Of a stretch of 5,922 nucleotides of DNA, positions 4,729 to 5,922 are shown piece by piece (position 1 is the stretch's first letter; each line of letters starts with the position of its first letter). The notes under the pieces were generated by a model. The model searched no databases and had not been told where the DNA came from. It saw only the letters and a program-made list of their open reading frames with translations. This DNA is from Candidatus Liptonbacteria bacterium RIFCSPLOWO2_01_FULL_53_13 (GTDB lineage: Bacteria; Patescibacteriota; Minisyncoccia; UBA6257; 2-01-FULL-56-20), in contig MHLB01000050.1 of assembly GCA_001818895.1 (NCBI GenBank), forward strand, positions 1 through 5,922. Direction: 5' to 3'. Both the position numbers and the translations under genes were made by a program.

Positions 4729-5157
4729 ATGCGCCATTTGCCACTTGCCATTTGCCATTTGCCATTTGCCCGCCGCGCCCAAGCGACGCTCTCGCTCGTG
4801 ATGCTTATCGGCGGCATCAGCGTGCTGATGAGCGTGGCGCTTTCGTTCCTCGTCTCAAGCTTTCTGAACGTGGGAATCGGGTTTGAAGCGGGGGAACGGG
4901 CGCTTGCGGCTGCCCGGGCGGGAAATGACGACGCAATGCTTCAGCTTGTGCGCAACAAAGATTACTCGGGCGACTATACATTTTCGGTGGGAAGCTATGC
5001 CGCATCAGTAAGCGTATCCCAGAATACGGGAGAGGCAACCATTGTTTCATCGTCAACGGTTGCGGGGCGCACGAAAAAAATATGTACGGTAGCTTCCGTA
5101 AACGCGGAAACCGGGCTTATCGCGCCCGTTTCTTCGGGACTTATCCCATGCCCATGA
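4729..5157 (+). CDS. Small atypical pilin-like protein (possible PilX-type minor pilin)
   Basis: Protein of 142 residues with a repeat-encoded, Arg-ending N-terminus (MRHLPLAICHLPFARRA), then QATLSLVMLIGGI and a hydrophobic helix at about 20-46, an amphipathic region (FEAGERALAAARAGNDDAMLQ, 52-72) and a short beta-rich tail. This is prepilin architecture, and I recall similar QATLSLV proteins in CPR pilus clusters. It departs from the canon: if cleaved before Q18, the residue at -1 is Ala rather than Gly and mature position 5 is Ser rather than Glu. It could be a minor pilin of the PilX kind, or a simple membrane-anchored protein. ATG 4729 is the first start after the in-frame TGA at 4687. 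It overlaps the next gene. Confidence 0.65.
   Translation: MRHLPLAICHLPFARRAQATLSLVMLIGGISVLMSVALSFLVSSFLNVGIGFEAGERALAAARAGNDDAMLQLVRNKDYSGDYTFSVGSYAASVSVSQNTGEATIVSSSTVAGRTKKICTVASVNAETGLIAPVSSGLIPCP
4733..4770 (+). repeat. Heptanucleotide array C: GCCATTT x5, inside a pilin-like leader
   Basis: Five units, GCCATTT (4733-4739), GCCACTT (4740-4746), then GCCATTT three times (4747-4767), plus GCC (4768-4770), lie two bases after the start codon at 4729. They encode most of the leader up to residue 14 (HLPLAICHLPFA). The single C in unit two is the only variation. Rotated, the unit is CATTTGC, differing from the array A unit CATTCAC at two positions. Confidence 0.95.
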
Positions 5158-5922
5158 ACGCCACGCAACTATTTCTCAAATTTCTTTCTCTGCTTCGGGT
5201 TCACCCCATCGCGGGGGGCCTTGAGATATCGGATGCAGCACTGCGCATCGCCTTGTCCGACGGAGGCATGTGGCATTTTGCCGGCGTACGCCTGCCGCCC
5301 GGGACGCTGGAAGCGGGAGCGGTAAAAGACAGGGATCAATTCTTGGGAGCGCTCCACGAATTGAAGCGGCAGACCGCATTGCAAGTGGGCAATCGCCAGA
5401 TACGCACCATCGTGACCCTGAGCTCCGCGAACGTGTACAGCCAGGTGTTCCGCCTGCCCGAGGTGAGCGGGGAGAATCTGGGAAAGGCGGTACTTCTCAA
5501 TTTGGACATGACATCGCCCATCAGCAGGGAAAAGGCATATTCGGGCTGGCAGGTGGTGGGCAAGGACGAGAAATCCGTCAATTTGGAGATCCTTTCCGCG
5601 TTCGTGGACAAGACGCAGGTGGACGAGGTGATTGCGGCGCTTGAGGAGGTCGGGTTCATCGTGTATGCGGTTGAGTCGCGCGCACTCGCGCTTGCGCGGC
5701 TTCTGCGGGAGCAGGGCGCGGGATTCGAAAGCGATGCGCCCTCGCTTGTGCTTACCGTAGACGGAAGCGGAGTGGAGTTTCTTATCATCCGCAGCGGCCA
5801 GCTTTTTTTCAGATATTTCGTTGGCTGGCAGGAAGTGCAAGGTGACGCGAAAGAAATTTCATGGGATTCGTTTCAGACCATATTTCTGCGCCACTTCCGC
5901 CAGATCACGAATTATTACGGGT
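5148..5922 (+). CDS. pilM: Type IV pilus assembly protein PilM-like, actin fold (3' truncated)
   Basis: PilM is the cytoplasmic actin-like (FtsA/SHS2-type) protein that binds the N-terminus of PilN and links the alignment complex to the motor. 258 residues are visible and the gene runs off the window, so the C-terminal third or so is missing. From the ATG at 5148: GGLEISDAALRIAL (23-36) sits where the first phosphate-binding strand is expected; LPPG-x8-VKDRDQFLGAL (49-68) matches the PilM turn about expressing and inserting; VFRLPEVSGENLGKAV (100-115) matches the family FRLP segment; LTVDGSGVEFLI (202-213) is the second nucleotide-site strand. Both phosphate motifs are weak compared with bacterial PilM (E/S in place of D/G in the first). 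ATG 5148 has GGGA eight bases upstream; ATG 5154, in the same frame, overlaps the previous stop as ATGA. Either overlap implies translational coupling. pilN/pilO are expected next. Confidence 0.8.
   Translation, partial: MPMNATQLFLKFLSLLRVHPIAGGLEISDAALRIALSDGGMWHFAGVRLPPGTLEAGAVKDRDQFLGALHELKRQTALQVGNRQIRTIVTLSSANVYSQVFRLPEVSGENLGKAVLLNLDMTSPISREKAYSGWQVVGKDEKSVNLEILSAFVDKTQVDEVIAALEEVGFIVYAVESRALALARLLREQGAGFESDAPSLVLTVDGSGVEFLIIRSGQLFFRYFVGWQEVQGDAKEISWDSFQTIFLRHFRQITNYYG

Noticed and set aside
5169..5840. Long open frame of 223 codons on the minus strand
   Set aside because: It lies opposite the pilM-like gene, which has recognisable PilM motifs and couples to the preceding gene. The minus-strand translation is rich in Arg, His and Pro with no recognisable domain, as expected for a shadow of a GC-rich gene.

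Overview
This window reads as a piece of a type IV pilus (T4P) assembly operon from a Candidate Phyla Radiation (Patescibacteria, probably Parcubacteria-like) bacterium. The lineage is an inference. It rests on the gene order (pilB-pilC-prepilins-pilM), a secreted protein with WAWND/GWISF repeats, a minor pilin starting its hydrophobic segment with QATLSLV, GC-rich tandem mini-hairpins, and heptanucleotide low-complexity tracts between genes. I know these as typical of such genomes, but no search was run. TGA serves as a stop codon for two genes, so the Gly-recoding lineages (Gracilibacteria/SR1) are unlikely.

Layout (all genes on the + strand): 1-1119, the C-terminal two-thirds of the PilB/GspE assembly ATPase. 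1120-1273, a gene-free spacer made of repeats (a tandem octamer, two tandem hairpins forming nested palindromes, and degenerate AT-rich direct repeats). 1274-2473, the PilC/GspF inner-membrane platform protein. 2504-2992, a GspH/FimT-like pseudopilin. 3053-3727, a second prepilin (PilV/PulJ-like by position and size). 3738-4646, a Sec-secreted protein with Trp-rich repeats and paired cysteines. 4729-5157, a small atypical pilin-like protein. 5148-5922, the start of a PilM-like actin-fold protein that runs off the end.

The genes fit one machine: PilB powers assembly, PilC is the platform, the three pilin-like proteins would form or prime the fibre, and PilM begins the inner-membrane alignment complex (PilN/PilO would be expected next). 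The secreted repeat protein is the odd member and may be a pilus-associated surface protein.

The most striking feature is that gene junctions are built from 7-bp tandem repeats. Two prepilin leader peptides (3057-3087 and 4733-4770) are translated from related heptamer arrays, CATTCAC and CATTTGC, read in the same phase. A third array (4645-4686) abuts an extended -10 promoter. Because 7 is not a multiple of 3, copy-number change in the coding arrays would shift frame, so they are candidate phase-variation switches. Two genes (2504 and 3738) have a -10-like hexamer ending exactly 6 nt before the start codon, which suggests leaderless transcripts.
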